Assembly: GCF_020283565.1 (NCBI RefSeq) | Contig: NC_060060.1 | Location: 42,036,001-42,100,000, forward strand | Length of the DNA: 64,000 nt | Direction of reading: 5' to 3' | Origin: Trifolium pratense | Lineage: Eukaryota > Streptophyta > Magnoliopsida > Fabales > Fabaceae | Part shown: positions 27,016-37,552 of the stretch, piece after piece | Numbering within the stretch: the first letter of the stretch is position 1 | Layout of the letters: each line of letters starts with the position of its first letter | Notes under the pieces: generated by a model | The model's input: only the letters and a program-made list of their open reading frames with translations | Database searches by the model: none | Told to the model about the DNA's origin: nothing | Made by a program: the position numbers and the translations under genes

Positions 27016-27525
27016 GATTTAGAATTTCACCTAGAGCTACTGCCAGTTGAAACCAAGGGAAGGCATAACATTATCTGGTCTTGCATAAAATGGGAGAAAC
27101 ATTTGAAGATTGTCTGAATCTTACACAATACAACCAAACAACCAGAATCTAGATCATATATTTTAACGTAACTCAACCTAATTCATTAACAAATAGATAA
27201 AAATAACAAATTAGAAAAATCACTTTTTACAAAATCATGGAATTGGAAAGCAATGGAAAATTTTGGAGAGAATGAATTTGCCAAAATGTGTTCTAATGTA
27301 CCAAAGCAATTAAAGTAGTGGATTGATCGAAAAAAACAAAGAAGACATAACCTCACTGATTAGATAAATTACAAACTCATCAATAAACCACAAAGTTGAT
27401 TAAACTTTCCTCACTTACCCTTTTGTTTCAACCTATCTAGCTTCACAGTTTTGGGGTTTGCAAAAAATAGATAGACACCAAAGATAAAATCTCAGTCTAA
27501 AAAGGTAAAGAAAAAGTTGGTAACA
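27016..27525. repeat. 510-bp direct repeat, copy 1 (partner 34591-35100)
   Basis: The sequence from GATTTAGAATTTCACCTAGA to AAAGTTGGTAACA recurs at 34591-35100, the same length and apparently identical base for base. No gene is recognised inside. This copy ends 60 bp beyond the stop codon of the RPA1-like gene at 27585. Such identity points to a recent duplication or an assembly effect. Confidence 0.95.
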
Positions 27526-27584
27526 GATTTGTTCTTTAACTTTAAAAATAACCCAGATTCGCTCCAATTTTAAGTGGAGGTTCA

Positions 27585-30064
27585 TCAAACTAACTCACTG
27601 CCACTGCCCGTCAACTCCTTCCTAGCTTGGTTTGAGTTGCTGTTAGAGCTAGATCCAATGCAAAAGGTAGAAGATCCAGAGAAAGGACGTGTATCAATCA
27701 AAACACTCTTCCCATTGTTGACAAAAGGCTTGACGACCGAAATTAATTCATCCCCAACAGCTTCAATGTGATACTGAGGAACTGATGGTACACTTATGGA
27801 CTGCACAAGTTAACAAAATGAAATAATAAAAAATTGGAAGAAAAATAAAATAATGATCTCCATCAAATGGAAAAATCACAGCTTTCGTTTTTTCAAGTAA
27901 TTAAATGAACCTTTATAGGAGTAAAAGCTCTGCCAAGATCATGGAAACGACGAACCGAACCCTCGTCATCAGTCATGTTAACAATTTCAACAAAGTCCTC
28001 AAACCCATATACTGTTCTTGTCATTTTTTTAACAATTAGCAACACATCTTTTCCATTAAATGCTTGTTTTCCATAAAACCTCAATGCAAACTTAGTTCCC
28101 TATTCATTTTGAGAATAAAATTGAAATCCATAATTAATAATATATATTAATATTAACATAAAATAATAATTAATATTAGGAGTTCGTATTCAAACCAAAG
28201 AAATAAGATTCAGAGCATGGATTCCTCGTAAAGGATGATCTGTCATTTGGATAAAAGCGGTTGCTGTGCCATCGTCAATTGCCATTTGTAGTCTAAACCT
28301 AATAACATTATAGAAAATTAACATCAACGGTAATAGCGGGAAAATTTAAAAATTTAAAATTATAAAAAATCTAAGAAAGATATAAAATATATTACATAAA
28401 GATACCTGTTTGACACTGGGAAGACATACATATTGCAATTGGGACAATAATAAGCTCGAACACCAATCTCAAGAAATTTTCCACATCTGCATACGGGGTA
28501 CCACCAACTTTTTACTTCAGAAGTGCCGACAACTTTGGCACACAACACATAGAAACCGGACTCTGGAGTCTCAATAAGTTCTCGTACAGTTTTCCGTGGA
28601 TAAAGACGATCAAATGGAGTGAAATCAGAGACCACGATAGAATTTACTTTGTTGCCATTAACCAAAGAAGAGACACCTCCAGCATTTGCTACACTAAAAA
28701 AAAATACATGGCCAAATTCGTATAAATTAATTATAAATCAAAACTACTGAAATCTTCCAATAATGAAATAGATCATGATCAATAACTGTACCATCTATTG
28801 AATTCAGACACAATGGGAGTCATAGGATTGAACATGACCGTAGTAACTTCTTCTAAATTCACAACACACACATAACCTATTACAAAATAAACAGAAATTT
28901 AGTTCCAATTTAGAATGCTTTTTCCAAATACATAAAGGTAGAAGGACAATGTAACGGAATAAACTTCAACGAAGCAACTAAAACTACATCTGCACATAAA
29001 ATTCTTCGGGGAACAAAATTCAAGTGCCAAAACCCTCGTTTTTAGAAGAAGAGCAAAATACAACTTTTTTCTACCCCATACATTAATCTCCAAGTAAATG
29101 TTGCATGTTACTTTATAGTCTTAAATATACCTCTATCGCTTGATATCTTTGCAAACTGCAGTACAACAGTAGGATGAAGATTTGATGATTTAGACATCAT
29201 CTCGCGAAATTTGTCTACATATTTTCCACTCAAGGCGCATGGAAATCTCCCTCTAATTCAAAAACCATATCTTAATAAAGAGAATATTGGGAAAACGGGT
29301 CAAAAATATTTTGTACTAAGTATCTAAACCAGATAGTTTCTTACTTCCAATCAGCAAGCTCAAATTTTACGACTGAAGTTTTACCATCGGACAAGGGATC
29401 CTCTAAATCAATTTGATAAAAGACAAGAACTCCTATGGCATCTGCATACGAAAATGAAATACGTATAACCAAAACAATAATTCCAAAAAATTTTACTAAT
29501 AAAATATTTGAGTTCCTAAAATAAAAATAAATACATAATCCATATCTTACCAACTAAGCAGTTGAAGCCAGCTCTCCGAGTCAAAATTTCATTAGAACTG
29601 ACGAACTTCAATCCATAATGATCGATAGATGAATTGTATGAACTCACAATCACGGTTTCAAAACAGAACAGTATTCTGTGCTTATCGGGAGAAAAGGAGT
29701 CGCCATTACAGTGCTCAACCACACGAAAGTAATAGATAACATAGACATAATTCTCTTTAATAAGATGAGCAAACCGGCTAACCAAATGTGGGAAGATAGT
29801 TGCCTGTATCTTATTTCCCTGCAACATTAGAACCACATAATATACCTCAATATCATTTACATTACTAATAACTAAAAAATTACATAACAATCATATATAC
29901 ATATATATATCAACCTGACTATCAAGTAAAAGCATCTCAATTGTCTTTATATTTCCATCAACGTCACGCTTTAAATTTTCAAATAATCTAATAACTCTAA
30001 CTTGGATTTTCCAATCATTTTTCGAAGGCGTCAGTGAGCTTATAGGAGAATATATCTCAGACAT
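27585..30064 (-). CDS. RPA1-like single-stranded DNA-binding protein (455 aa)
   Basis: Nine exons join in frame: 29915-30064, 29551-29818, 29345-29441, 29131-29252, 28792-28876, 28406-28693, 28196-28298, 27911-28099 and 27585-27800. Parts in order: N-terminal OB fold (DWKIQVRVIRLFEN, then VYVIYYFRVVEH), a central OB-like region (FELADWKGRFPCALSGKYV), a zinc ribbon in exon 6 (WWYPVCRCGKF...YYCPNCNMYVF), and a C-terminal OB fold (FRLQMAIDDGTATAFIQMTD...FEDFVEIVNMTDDEGSVRRF) with a low-complexity serine/asparagine tail. Canonical RPA70 is longer (over 600 aa) and has an extra N-terminal protein-interaction domain, so this is the short plant type. Its exon 1 is duplicated at 116-265. Confidence 0.88.
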
Positions 30065-30070
30065 ATTTCA
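29911..30070. repeat. Exon-1 part of the duplicated segment (partner 112-271)
   Basis: This 160-bp stretch matches 112-271. Here it is continuous with the gene's own promoter; at the left edge of the window it is joined to 274-1094 instead. Confidence 0.9.
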
Positions 30071-30129
30071 AGGATAGTTACTTTCAATCTTATAATATAA
30101 ATGAACTTTACGTTGGCAAAGGAGCTGGG

Positions 30130-30138
30130 TATTTATAG
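30130..30138 (-). promoter_or_regulatory. TATA box of the 455-aa RPA1-like gene
   Basis: CTATAAATA on the minus strand, 66 nt upstream of the ATG at 30064. It lies inside the 882 bp missing from the copy at 112-274. Confidence 0.6.
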
Positions 30139-30672
30139 AGAAAACGCAAAACAGGTAAAGAAATAAAATATAAATAACGAATACTATAACATAAAGGAAA
30201 CAATAGTTTCCTAAATAGGATGCAAATAAGTCAAATGAAGAATATCGGTAATTAATGAAATTACTGTGTACACAGAAAATATGGAAACAACAATCAAACC
30301 TGCAAACAGTATGGCAGGTAGAATATGTTGCGCGTGGACCGGGATTGTGGATTGTGTGAGACTGTAGTGCCACATTCACATGACTTTGGTTCTTTGTAGC
30401 TTGTTAGATTAATCGTATGATTTAAAATGTGCCACGTTACCTGTTATTCATTTAAGGAAAACACGTTATGATTACTATTTTCCATCTTCTCCTTCACCAG
30501 ACTAACAGCCTATGTCACAATTCATAAACCCTAAATTAAACCTTCTTCTCTCTCGCTTCAACCATTCTCAAAACTCCGGCAACAACACCGCCGCAACGTT
30601 CCGGCGTTGCATTCCACCGGCCATCCCAACTCCAACACCACAAACACATAAGAAGTTGAAAAAGTAGAAAAA

Positions 30673-30880
30673 ATGGAAAATTCAGTGGAAAACAACGAAA
30701 TTGATGCAACAACAACAACAACAAAATCGAATGAAGAGAAAACGGAATTGGAATTGAAATTGAAATTGAAATTGAATTAGAAATTGAAGTTAAAGAAGAA
30801 GCTAGAGAAGGAAACAGAGAAACCTGATAAGCGTGGTGTTTGTTATTTGAGTCGCATTCCTCCTCATATCGAAAGAGCAG
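30673..30880 (+). pseudogene. Fragment of an ESF2/ABT1-like ribosome-biogenesis gene
   Basis: From ATG 30673 the plus strand reads MENSVENNEID and continues through an expanded repeat (GAAATTGAAATT). It meets an in-frame stop at about 30777, then continues in frame as basic residues and RGVCYLSRIPPH. That last motif marks the start of the RNA-recognition domain in ESF2/ABT1 pre-rRNA processing factors. The rest of the domain is absent; unrelated sequence follows (ERAETDFGG...). It is therefore a 5' fragment of a host gene, head-to-head with the RPA1-like gene about 600 bp away. Capture by a transposon would explain it. Confidence 0.65.
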
Positions 30881-30952
30881 AGACTGATTTCGGTGGTGAG
30901 AATCAAAGTCGATGTCGACGGAATAAGGGATTCACAGCGGCGGTGAAAGGAA

Positions 30953-31775
30953 TAAGAAAGAGATTTAGGATTTCTTTTAAAGCGTATTAAATATTAAATA
31001 ACAAAAACAAACCAAATGGCAAATTAGCGTCAATACTATTAATTCATACGGACACGATTAAAACAACGGTACACCGACTTTTCCAGGAAAAACTCACACA
31101 ATCCCGGTCCTAATGCATATATAAAAAGGCAATCATCATATATAAAAAACCAAAGAATTTAGTTTTTTAAATTTGAGTTACCCTATTTAATATATAATTT
31201 TTTAAAAAATCAGTGATAACTAAATTTCAACATCGAGCATAAAGTCCCTAACTGCATACTCAGATAAACTAAACCAATTACCATTTCGATGTATTATATA
31301 TGACAAAATGACACAAAAAAAAATTATATATAAATACTCCATCCCATCTTAATTATAAGCAAATTTTAAGCAAATTTTCACTTTTTAATTTCAATCAATA
31401 ACTAATATATTCAGCTTAATTATAAATCACATACAGTATCAAATATATCTAAAAATAAAAAATTTACTTATAAAAAAATCCAAATAAGCAATGTTTAACT
31501 AAAAATATAAATAATTTTTCAAAAAAAAACTAAAAATATAAATAAGAAATAAATAAACAGACACAAATGTGGCTGAATATATGACCATGAGTTATTACAA
31601 TATAAATTGATTGACAACTCAGAAGATATGGTCCCTATTTTGGTATAAACCAACTGAACAAACAATAGGGGTACCCAATGTTTAGTAGTGCACAATAAAT
31701 AGAAAGATATATTCATAGATATCAAACAAACAGTATGTTCCATAATATGACTATATTTAATTAAAGGGTGGTCGA
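30953..31775. repeat. Copy B of the duplicated block (partner 274-1094)
   Basis: Near-identical to 274-1094. Similarity stops at GGTGGTCGA on the right in both copies. AT-rich with no gene. Confidence 0.9.
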
Positions 31776-32185
31776 TCAGTTGTCTAAAAATAATTGCAAT
31801 ATATCATTTGTATAAAATTAATACTTGGTTAAAAAAAATGATACATTGATATAAATTAAATAATGCATTAACTTTCACTTCTATATATTTTATTATTTTT
31901 CCTTTTTAACTACCACCATTAAAGAATTACTAATCAAGTTCAATTGGATATTAAAGAAATCTGTGAATATTACTCGAAAGTTAAAATAAGGAGGACTACA
32001 TTAACATTCAATTACTAATAAAATAAAAACATTATTCTTATTGATACACACAACTTGAGACGAACATGTAAAGAGAAATACAACAAAAAACTTAAGAAAA
32101 CATTACACAATTTGGGCCAATTTAAAATAACATTGACATGTTAAAAACACTAAACTTATAAAACCTAATTATATAAATTAGACCC

Positions 32186-33070
32186 TTAATTTTCTCTAAG
32201 GCATTTGACAGACTTGTCATTTTCACCCTTGGGCGCTTCATCGTCAAATTGAGCCAACTTGCGCTTCGAACCACGTGGTATACTCGCACTTGATTCAGTC
32301 AAGACATTAAAATCATCTTCCTGTAGAAATATGACATGATAAAATTAACTTAATAAAAAGTAAACTCACAAAATTATAAAATACAATATAAAAAATAAAA
32401 AACTTACATTTCCCAAGAATATGGGGTGTTCAGGATTCGCATACAAATGAATCAATGTAGGATCACGGAATACATCCACAACCTCGATAGTTAAAAAACC
32501 ACAAGCATCACAGTAGTCGGTCTTTTTGACCTTGAAAATCATTGGATCTCCAAAAAGGTCATCGAGTTCAACGGGATAACTACTCGACGATTCATTCTAC
32601 AAAATAAAATAAACTTTACGTACATTAGAAAAATAATGACAATATTATATGCAATTTAATCAATAATTATCAACCATACCATCGAGCTAAGGATTTTGCA
32701 AGTTTGAGGAGCAAATGATTGAACAACATCATCAAACATAACAAAAGTGAGTTCATCGCTATGATCGGAAACATTGAAAATCAAACGATGCCTACAACAT
32801 AATAATATAAGATGAATCGCAAGTGATAGTAATTTTTTAAAACCTAATAATAGTGACCAATAAATACCTTTTGGCTTTCGTTTTAGAATCATCACAAAAC
32901 CATGTATCAACTCCCTCTTCAACACCAACGTAACACGCGAGAACATAAGCAAAACAATCTTCTTTTAGATCATAAAGATCAAATAATTTGGATATTTTTT
33001 GCAACTCTATAAAATTTTTCAAAGCCTTGTTGGGATTGACATAGTCAACACCATCGCTCATTGTCTCCAT
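32186..33070 (-). CDS. Short RPA1-like protein, C-terminal OB fold without zinc ribbon (212 aa)
   Basis: Four exons close in frame: 32868-33070, 32680-32791, 32408-32596 and 32186-32320. The product starts METMSDGVDYVN. Exon 1 (FAYVLACYVGVEEGVDTWF) aligns with the start of the zinc-ribbon exon of the larger paralogues (FVVCAVIDGFADGEKWWYP), but the CxC...CxxC part is gone and the chain passes straight into the next OB-fold strands (HRLIFNVSDHSDELTFVMFD). Exon 3 is 189 nt, as in the three larger genes, and keeps YPVELDDLFGDPMIFKVKK. The tail is basic then acidic (GSKRKLAQFDDEAP). A TATA-like CTATATATATA (minus) lies at 33135-33145. It probably lost its N-terminal OB folds; ssDNA binding is uncertain. 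Confidence 0.75.
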
Positions 33071-34590
33071 TTTGGACGTAATGTATGGTATAAGATAACA
33101 CAATAAACACATAAAATAAATGGAACAATGAGGATATATATATAGGGAATCAATAAGCCAAAAAAATAAAGGGAAAGAATCTTGGAGGGAGATATGTAGT
33201 TTGAAACTATGAGACTAATAATACTGTACACATGGGAATATTCCAAATGGCTAAGTCCTCATATTGACTGTTGATTGGTAGAAAAGGATTATCCAAAAAA
33301 AATACACTATTTAATATTCTAAACAAATAGAAAAAAACAAAAAAACGTAAACATATATTTAACTACGTATATATAAAATTACATGAAGAAAATCAAGATT
33401 AAAGTAATTAACATAAGTTGAATAATATGGTTATGAGAATACAATGTTAAATAATTTCTCGATAAAATAATTCAAAAATTATGGACACTATTAATCCTAT
33501 CCTACATTTTAGTACATATAAAACCAATCAGAACCAATAGTGTGACATAAATCACACCAAAATACTAAAATTACAATGAAATTCTTTACTAAGTTAGCTG
33601 ACAATGCAGAAAACATCTGCTCGGGCTTTCTTCTACCGAACAAAACAAATGTAACCGGATAAAAGAACGGATTTAAAGATATATTTTTTAAAAATAACAG
33701 ATACAACTATATTATTCGTAAATAAAATATTAAAAAAAAAATTCTATGTCATAATTCATGATTATTTTAAAATATTAAATATGAATACAAAATATTTTTA
33801 TATATTCATATAATTAATATATTTGAATTAAAACTCCAAAATAAAATTTAAATAATATAAAAACAACAGTCTAAATTTCTAAATAAGAAAAAAATTGTTA
33901 TTATAAATCATTTATTTTTTTATAAAAATTAATATATCTATTGGGTTTAATGTTTTGCAGAATAAAAAATATTAGAAGATATCACATATATATACAAATA
34001 AGAAACCTTTCACAGCTAATTTTCTAAACGCTAACACACTCATCGTGCATATTGTGGATCCACTCCTAAAAATGATCCATGCTACCCACAATGCATATAT
34101 ATCAACAAATTAAAAGTTACTTTCAATATATCCACGAAACGCATAAAACGGAATCAACAATAAAATACGTTACAGTACCTGAAAAATACAGATCTATATT
34201 AAGTACATGCTGGTCCACATTCGATCTAAAAATAGACAACATGACAATAACATCTACAAAAACTCATAGTACCAATAAGTACATAATACATAAACTAACC
34301 TTTTCCCCTTTGCAGACAACTGATGAAACAAAACAGACAAAGGAAGCATGGGGTCCTAAAGTTAATAAAAAAAAAAAAAGAAGATAGTAAAGTGAAGAAC
34401 GTAAAGTAAAATTATAGTGTCATAGGAGTTAAATGAGAATTCTATATCTAATATCCAACATCAGCGATGCGATTTATTGTGGGCTGAGTAGGACCACATG
34501 TAACATTTTTATGGCTAAAACAGTCTTGGACCTTCATTGGATCATTTGGATTTCAACTTATAACATACTACAACACAATTAAAACCAAGG
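33071..34590. other. Intergenic, no gene seen
   Basis: AT-rich DNA with only short open frames (for example 34079-34387 plus) that show no recognisable motif or splice context. Confidence 0.45.
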
Positions 34591-35100
34591 GATTTAGAAT
34601 TTCACCTAGAGCTACTGCCAGTTGAAACCAAGGGAAGGCATAACATTATCTGGTCTTGCATAAAATGGGAGAAACATTTGAAGATTGTCTGAATCTTACA
34701 CAATACAACCAAACAACCAGAATCTAGATCATATATTTTAACGTAACTCAACCTAATTCATTAACAAATAGATAAAAATAACAAATTAGAAAAATCACTT
34801 TTTACAAAATCATGGAATTGGAAAGCAATGGAAAATTTTGGAGAGAATGAATTTGCCAAAATGTGTTCTAATGTACCAAAGCAATTAAAGTAGTGGATTG
34901 ATCGAAAAAAACAAAGAAGACATAACCTCACTGATTAGATAAATTACAAACTCATCAATAAACCACAAAGTTGATTAAACTTTCCTCACTTACCCTTTTG
35001 TTTCAACCTATCTAGCTTCACAGTTTTGGGGTTTGCAAAAAATAGATAGACACCAAAGATAAAATCTCAGTCTAAAAAGGTAAAGAAAAAGTTGGTAACA
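34591..35100. repeat. 510-bp direct repeat, copy 2 (partner 27016-27525)
   Basis: It starts at GATTTAGAATTTCACC and ends at GGTAACA, where both flanks diverge sharply. This copy is next to formin fragments, whereas copy 1 is next to an RPA1-like gene. Confidence 0.95.
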
Positions 35101-35245
35101 AATATGTTGCTATACCTTAAATTTAGTGTCTTGAATTCATACTATTGGTGACTATTTAAAGACTCCTTGTTTGTCACTGCACAAAAAAGGGTTAGCAATC
35201 ACATGATATATTTGTTTATAGCAATTGATACTCAGTAAGTCATAC

Positions 35246-36036
35246 CATGCAAAGATAGTGCATCAGTGTCATCTTATTGTTAGAAGCATGAGTGTCAGTG
35301 AGCGTTAAAAGACTACCCAACTTAAATCCATAAGAGAAGATCTAATAGAATGGATTTGGATTCTTTCATGTTTGAATCAAACATGAGAGGATTATGTTCA
35401 TCATCTCACCATTAAAATTCATTAGGGGTTTAAACTTCAAAAATAGATAAGTGGGATAAGGATTCAATAAATTTTAATGGTGAGATGATCAACATGATAA
35501 AAAATCCTAATAGAACGTCATAAAAGTTTTTTCCAACGATAAATAGGAAAAGCCAGTGATTATCAAAATGTTAAAAATAGAGCTAGCACCATCAAGTCTA
35601 AGTCTACCATGTCCAGAAACAAGTAATGATAAGTATTACCACAACTAAAAAAGACTTACCTCTTGGTGTTCCCTGATTCAAATTCAATGTATTACACAAA
35701 ACAAATATTTTCTTCATGATGTCCTTTAGTTTGTCACTTTTCGGAGCTATAACCAAGAAAAAATGCATAAAGTCAAAGAAATACAAACAGCATAGTGTTA
35801 GTAGTTGCAAAAGCAAAGTACCTCTTCACCGCCAGAGTTCACGGTGTTTAAACTCTTCCTAAATTTTGTAACCTGCATAAAGAGGAAAGGAAAATATGAT
35901 AACTGAAGGAAAATACCAAATCCACGAAACAAAGAAAAATGTTAAAAACACCAATAAACCTGAGCCTGAATTTTGAAAGCGAATACTCTTAATTTTGACT
36001 CCACCCTTGGCACCTTCACCAGTTCCAAAAAACAGC
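35246..36036 (-). pseudogene. Formin FH2-domain fragment (four exons)
   Basis: On the minus strand exon-like blocks at 35960-36036, 35822-35872, 35660-35746 and 35246-35329 encode, in the order of a plant formin FH2 domain: ELVKVPRVESKLRVFAFKIQ; FRKSLNTVNSGGEE; KLKDIMKKIFVLCNTLNLNQ; GFKLGSLLTLTDTHASNNKM then LMHYLC. Introns with GT-AG borders remain between the first three blocks. The join between blocks 2 and 3 is out of frame. The acceptor before block 4 reads TG instead of AG. The rest of the formin is absent, so this is a captured or degenerate genomic fragment, not a gene. Confidence 0.8.
35386..35503. repeat. Inverted repeat inside the fragment region
   Basis: TCATCTCACCATTAAAATT near 35400 and AATTTTAATGGTGAGATGA near 35470-35490 are perfect inverted copies about 50 bp apart. 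It could be a small MITE remnant. Confidence 0.6.
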
Positions 36037-37064
36037 CTGAAACAAACAAATAAATATAATATTAATATATGTATAATAGACTCTTAAATCAACTAAGACC
36101 TAAAGAACTGGTTTATAATCAAATATCTAAAGGGAAATACGGGGATTTGAAAATGCTTAATCACTTTTCCTTTCACAAGCAACCAAGCACTGTCAATTTA
36201 TTTGGGGTAAATTTTAACTTCATAAGCATTACAGTTTTGGTAGCTGGCTGCATTATTCAGTCATCATTCCTCCCACCTCCTTCGTATTTTTTTGAAATCA
36301 ATGATAAAGATGGACAAATAAATTGAATGTGTTGCTTAACACTCTCTACTAATAACAATCGGTTAACTATAAGCCACAAAAAGACACCCCATATAATGTT
36401 TACTTAACACTTTCTATTAATAACAATAACAATCACATATAATGCAATGACTAAAATAGAACATTGCAAATCTGTTCATACTTCCTGGAAATCTCCTTGC
36501 TGCCAGGAAACACAAAACATAGAAGGTCACGGGAAGCACTCAAACCTCTCAAACACAACATTATACCTCAGAAACAAATTAACAAAATAAATACGAAAGG
36601 TCAAAAAATCAAGTTTCATACAAAATTTAACAAAAACGCCAAAATTCACCTCAGCGTTCGGTAACTATAAAATAAATCAACAGTCTGGACTGCCTTTTTG
36701 CACCATAGCTTCTAATGTTGATGAGAATCACAACAAAAATTTATCAAACAGGTGGTGTGCATATATAAAATTGAAATAGAACAACATAAAAATTGAAATA
36801 GAACACAATAAAGAAACAGAGAAGAAGAAGAACAACAACAACAACAAACTCCAATTCCGATTGATGAAAGCATACCATTGATGGGTATTTATAAGGTGAT
36901 GTTGCGATGGAATGGAAACATGGGAGGGAGAAGAACGTGCTGAGGAAGAAAGAATAGAATCAGAATCAGAATATTAAAAGAATATAATCAGAATCTTACC
37001 TTACAGTGATGCTGCGATGGGATTGAGGAACGTGTTGAAGAATAAGATGAGAAAACCGAATCAT
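36037..37064. other. Mixed non-coding DNA between captured fragments
   Basis: No gene is seen. Two related 40-50 bp stretches occur near 36895 and 37000 (GTGATGTTGCGATGGAATGG and GTGATGCTGCGATGGGATTG, each followed by a GAACGTG-TGA-GAA pattern), a local duplication. The ATCAGAATCAGAATA repeat phrase of the 1.6-2.2 kb region recurs at 36955. Confidence 0.45.
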
Positions 37065-37374
37065 GATAAGCTGGCAGTGTTTCTGTGAGCATGTTGGTGT
37101 GAAAGCTCCTGGAACGGCGAAGAGAACGGCTTTTTTGCCTTTTGTTAGGTCGGAAACTGTTATGGTTTGGACTTCGCCGGCGGGGTCGAGGTATGAGAAG
37201 GTGGATTCGGGAAGTTTGTCGCCGACGGAGATGGTGGCGGAGATTTTGGATGAAGTGGAAAATCGGAGAGGTTTTGGGTTGAAACGGTTGAGTTTGAGGG
37301 GGAGGGTAAAATTGGAAGAGAGGGTTTTGATTTTGGGAGATAAGAGTGATGTGGTGGTGGAAGAAGAGAGGAGC
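37065..37374 (-). pseudogene. 5' fragment of a chloroplast peroxiredoxin IIE gene
   Basis: The minus strand reads a serine/threonine-rich, transit-peptide-like lead. It then reads [47 protein letters not shown] and TPTCSQKH, the N-terminal half of type II peroxiredoxins including the peroxidatic cysteine in PTCS. Upstream an in-frame stop replaces the start of the transit peptide, and after SQKH the similarity ends abruptly. The other open frames across this GC-richer stretch are shadows. It is a truncated copy of a host gene. Confidence 0.8.
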
Positions 37375-37504
37375 TAGAGAAAAGAATGTACTTGATTTAC
37401 ACAACTTTCAGCCTAATCAAAAGAATGTACTTGATCAATCTTTAACTGATAAAAAAAAGGTTAAATTCTTGACAATAAAATCAACATTGAGTACCTTAGA
37501 TTAA

Positions 37505-37552
37505 GAGACCAACGAAGAACATTGCTTCTCAATCAAGTATTGCATATCACCG
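37505..37552 (-). pseudogene. Stray exon piece of an RPA1-like gene
   Basis: About 46 bp match, with several changes, the exon at 15522-15567 of the 549-aa RPA1-like gene. It encodes GDMQYLIEKQCSSLV. No other part of the gene lies nearby. Confidence 0.65.

Noticed and set aside
36988..37404. Proline/arginine-rich 138-aa minus-strand frame
   Set aside because: It is a frame-shifted reading of the peroxiredoxin IIE fragment; only the other frame gives recognisable protein motifs.
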